From: Selaginella tamariscina
Lineage: Eukaryota > Streptophyta > Lycopodiopsida > Selaginellales > Selaginellaceae
Length of the DNA stretch: 64,000 bases
Direction of reading: 5' to 3'
NCBI GenBank assembly: GCA_003024785.1
Contig: PUQB01000111.1
Span: 498,926 to 562,925 of the forward strand
In this document: positions 61,030 through 64,000 of the stretch, one piece after another
Position numbering within the stretch: the first letter of the stretch is position 1
How the letters are laid out: each line of letters opens with the position of its first letter
Position numbers and translations under genes: made by a program
The notes under the pieces: generated by a model
Told to the model about the DNA's origin: nothing
The model's database searches: none
What the model saw: only the letters and a program-made list of their open reading frames with translations

Positions 61030-61858
61030 TCATTCCTCTCAGAAGGATGAAAGTTATTAGGGTTCCTTGGTAAATAAGCCAAGATCTGGAGGAATATTAG
61101 GAGGAGGCACCAGTGGATCTGTAGGCAGCACAACTTGTTCATGACCCTGTTGCATGAAATGCTTTAAGTATTCATGCATAGCCTCAAGTATTCATGTTGG
61201 AAAATGAATCAAACAAACTCATCCACTTTGTACTCCACAAGTGGATGATGATGAGAGTTATAGCACCATTGTTATCCCACTTGTATGCGGCCCAAGTGTT
61301 CTATAGGAAAATGAATCAACACCAACTCATCCACTTTGTACTCCACATGTGAATGATGATGAGAGTTATAGCACCATTGTTATCCCACTTGTATGCAGCC
61401 CAAGTGTTCTATAGACTTCACTTGGACTACTTGTATGCGGCCCAAGTGTTCTATAGACTTCACTTGGACTAACAAGAGTTATAGCACCACTTGTATGCGG
61501 CCCAAGTGTTCTATAGACTTCACTTGGACTAACAGAGAGTTATAGCACCATTGTTATCCCACTTGTATGGGCCCAAGTGTTCTAATGATGATGAGAGTTA
61601 TAGCACCATTGTTATCCCACTTGTATGCGGCCCAAGTGTTCTAATGATGATGAGAGTTATAGCACCATTGTTATCCCACTTGTATGCAGCCCAAGTGTTC
61701 TATAGACTTCACTTGGACTAAGAGAGAGTTATAGCACCATTGTTATCCACTTGTATGCGGCCAGTGTTCTAATGATGATGAGAGTTTAGCACCATTGTTA
61801 TCCACTTGTATGCGGCCCAAGTGTTCTATAGACTTCACTTGGACTACGAATGCAAGTA
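61030..61858 (-). repeat. Minisatellite grown from an integrase C-terminus relic
   Basis: Read on the minus strand, 61030-61200 matches the end of the Gypsy pol (coding for a proline-rich tail before the LTR), and 61200-61300 matches EHLGRVQVGQQ..YNSHH..EYKVDELVLV of the element at 37340-37440. From 61257 to 61858 a block of about 60 bases, including CACTTGTATGCGGCCCAAGT, is repeated roughly nine times with variants, some units carrying an extra TAGACTTCACTTGGACTA. The repeat is thus an amplified piece of a transposon gene. Confidence 0.85.
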
Positions 61859-61860
61859 GG

Positions 61861-62457
61861 TGTCATGACCCGATACAGGAACAGGATACGACATATAGGA
61901 TTCAGCTACAGGATATGCGATACAGGATTCGGCCCGCAGGATATTCTCACAGGATATGGCCACAGGATATTCCCGCAGGATATTCTCACAGGATATGCCT
62001 ACAGGATATTCCCGCAGGATATTCCTACAGGATATTTCCATAGGATAAGGATGACCAATTTTGGCTAGTGACTAGATTAGGCTCATGACCAGATTAGTTT
62101 GGAGTTGTGAGCATAAAAGCTCCGACCTAATTGTTGTACAATCAGTTACTATCAACACCAGTCTTTCTACGATCATTCTTGTTCTTGTCTGTTCTTGTCT
62201 TGTCTTGCTCCTTTGCCTCTTGCTTTTGTCTCGCTCCTAGATCCTGTCCTATTCCTATCTCGCTCCTGGATCCTGTCCTGTTCCTATCTTGCTCCTAGAT
62301 CCAGTCTTGTTCCTGTCCTACTCCTGGATCCTGTCCTGCGTTCTTGTCTTGCTCCTGAGTTCCTAGTTCCTGTCTTGTTTCCTATCTTACTCCTGAGTCA
62401 AGCCTTCCTACTCTTGGAATCCTGCTCACTTCCTGTTTCCTGGATCGTGGCTTAACA
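61861..62457 (+). repeat. 5' LTR
   Basis: Contains degenerate CAGGATATTCC/CAGGATATGCC repeats in its first 180 bases, GAGTTGTGAGCATAAAAGCT (TATA-like) near 62102, and a TCCTGTCCT-type pyrimidine tract in its last 290 bases. TG..CA ends. It is followed by GTTTGATAGTAACTAC, the expected primer-binding position. Confidence 0.85.
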
Positions 62458-62562
62458 GTTTGATAGTAACTACTTTCATAGCTCTCTGTTTCCCAGCTAC
62501 TTTTTTTTTTTTCCCCTTGATTCTTTTCCTTCGTTTTTCTCCTTTCTTTCTTTCATAAGATC

Positions 62563-63545
62563 ATGGCTGATTTTGAGCACTTTCAACGCGAGCACCAAAT
62601 GTTGCTTCATGAGCTGGCCACTTTGCGCCAAGTTGTCACCAATCTGCAAGGCTCCACCCATGCGGCACATGCAGCTGCTGATGCTGATGCATCCTCCAAA
62701 GCTGCTGCGCAGGCTCTCTCTCAGGCATCGGTGGTTCCTTCTTCATCGAACTTTTCTCCGGAGCCGAAGATCAGCATGCCAGAAAGTTCAGTGGCAACCG
62801 TGCTGATTTCCAAGGTTTCCTGAATCAGATCCGGCTCTTGATCCGCATGCAAACCACGCCGCTACTCGACGGATGCACAAAAGGTTGGCCTTTTGGCATC
62901 CTTACTAAGTGGATCTCCACGGGCTTGGGTTGCTCCCTTGCTGGAGCATGACGACCCATTGATGGAAGACTTTGAAGGTTTTCGTGGTTGCCTTTGAAGC
63001 CTGTTTTGGAGATCCCGATAAGTACCGTTCTGCATGCACGAAGTTACGGAAGCTCACACAAGGATCTAGACCAGCTTCCGTTTATGCATCCGAATTTCAG
63101 CAATTGTGCACGAACATTCCATGGGACGAGACTACATTGATCGAACACTTCCGTTTTGGGCTGAGGGATGATGTGAAAAACCTTCTCCTTACGTTACCGG
63201 ATGCTCAACGTTAGCGGAGATCATGCAATAGGCCGTTCGCTGCGACAACCGTTTGTGTCGAGCGTCGTCAGGAAAAATTCCGTCAGCAGTTCCTGCCAGC
63301 CAATCCTGTAGCCGTAACACATGTTCCTATGACACCTTCTGGAGCAGATCCTATGGAGGTTAACAAATCCAAGCGTGGCCCACTTTCAACTGCTGAGAAG
63401 CAACATCGTCGGGGTGAAATCTATGCTTGTATTATGGTGAAGCAGGACACAAGGTGGCGGAATGTCCTAATAAAGCCAGGAAAGTTCAAGACGCGTGAAG
63501 CCGAAGCTGAAGTTCAGTCGGAAAACTTCAATGTCCACTTCGTCT
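62563..63545 (+). pseudogene. Gag of the 3'-edge Gypsy element
   Basis: The ATG at 62563 opens MADFEHFQREHQMLLHELAT, followed by an Ala/Ser-rich stretch. After frameshifts come PRAWVAPLLEHDDPLM, ACFGDPDKYRSACTKLRKL, SVYASEFQQLCTNIPWDET and HFRFGLRDDVKNLLLTL, the Ty3/Gypsy gag core. A zinc knuckle CXYYGEAGHKVAECPNKA can be read across a shift near 63428-63480. Frameshifts near 62820, 62950, 63212 and 63430. Confidence 0.85.
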
Positions 63546-63639
63546 AGGAGCCGCGAAGTTGGACGTAGGTGCAGGCTCCATTGGTGCTGCTCATACCATT
63601 CCATCACTCAAGTTTCCTGTACACATTCGCCTCATAACC

Positions 63640-63932
63640 GAGAGCTCAAGGAGTTTGCCCTGTTAAACACTGGTGCAAATGCATGTTTCATGGATGACAC
63701 TTTTGCAGCTCAACATGGCATTCCGATGGTGAAGTTGAAGCGTGCAGTTCCTGTAGAGGTGGCCGATGGTCGTTTGATTGCTTTTGGCGCAGTTACCCAC
63801 GCTACTACACCTCTCTCTTGCAGTCATGGCGCATTCAACTGTTCAATTTCCTTCAACTTGATCAAGACTCGGTCGACTCCCATCATTTTTGGCATGCCAT
63901 GGTTCGTTGTTGCAAATCCGCAGATCGACTAG
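63640..63932 (+). pseudogene. Protease of the 3'-edge Gypsy element
   Basis: LKEFALLNTGANACFMDDTF has the retropepsin active site, with Asn-Thr-Gly in place of Asp-Thr-Gly; PIIFGMPWFVVANP matches the ILGMPWL segment near the domain end. The Asp-to-Asn change would remove activity. A stop follows at 63930, before the reverse transcriptase. Confidence 0.8.
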
Positions 63933-64000
63933 AGGTCTAGGACGCTCACGTTTTCCTCTCCAGCAGCCAGGATCAATCATGTACCTTCCTGCGTGCAGGA

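Larger units (their letters stand above)
61861..64000 (+). mobile_element. Ty3/Gypsy retrotransposon, 5' part (runs off the window)
   Basis: It starts with a 597-bp LTR (61861-62457, TGTCATGACC to GGCTTAACA) whose solo relative is nested at 10352-10938. Gag and protease follow. The rest of pol and the 3' LTR lie beyond the right edge. Frameshifts are frequent. Confidence 0.85.

Overview
The window is nuclear DNA of a land plant: AT-rich, intron-bearing, dense in nested transposable elements, with short plant-type telomeric runs (CCCTAAA) and plant gene families. A bryophyte-like genome is possible, but this rests only on the look of the genes. Only two ordinary host genes are seen: a CYP71-clan cytochrome P450 (26202-27729, +) and an eight-exon amidase-signature enzyme (41986-44080, -). 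Both carry single-base indels, several of them in homopolymer runs, so they are either young pseudogenes or contain long-read assembly errors.

Nested layout. 1-1694 is the right end of one copy of a large DNA element. 1695-4360 plus 12492-13930 is a host repeat (family R) split by a GC-rich LTR retrotransposon (4361-12491) that has gag and protease but no recognisable reverse transcriptase; a solo LTR (10352-10938) is nested inside it. 14188-14810 is an inverted copy of the P450 promoter and 5' end. 15760-19020 is a second R copy, followed by a Harbinger-like MITE (19039-19458). 20225-21100 and 28572-29820 are Ty3/Gypsy relics. 31050-32946 is an array of AT-rich palindromes, interrupted at its right edge by a near-complete short-LTR Ty3/Gypsy element (33043-37880). 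60880-61858 is another relic of that family on the minus strand, whose integrase tail has been amplified into a minisatellite. 61861-64000 is the 5' part of a further Ty3/Gypsy element.

The most interesting object is a candidate DNA transposon of about 15 kb at 45177-60162. It has imperfect terminal inverted repeats of about 25 bp, a 4-bp CCAT duplication, and sits inside an R repeat whose uninterrupted relative at 13141-13200 shows the empty site. It carries two divergent genes. The minus gene (45684-48812) is a DDE/RNase-H-like protein with DNCAGENKN and GHTHEDID motifs. The plus gene (55378-58507) has a ParB-like domain followed by a degenerate DNA-methyltransferase-like domain. Between them lie two arrays, together about 47 copies, of the 18-bp palindrome GGCGGGATTAATCCCGCC, and one more degenerate copy sits in an intron of the plus gene. 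A decayed FCP1/NLI-interacting-factor-like phosphatase gene lies at the right end and is also present in the copy at 1-1694. A ParB/methyltransferase-like protein with a DDE-like protein and dense palindromic sites is reminiscent of a recombinase plus site-specific DNA-binding system; the functional link is inference.
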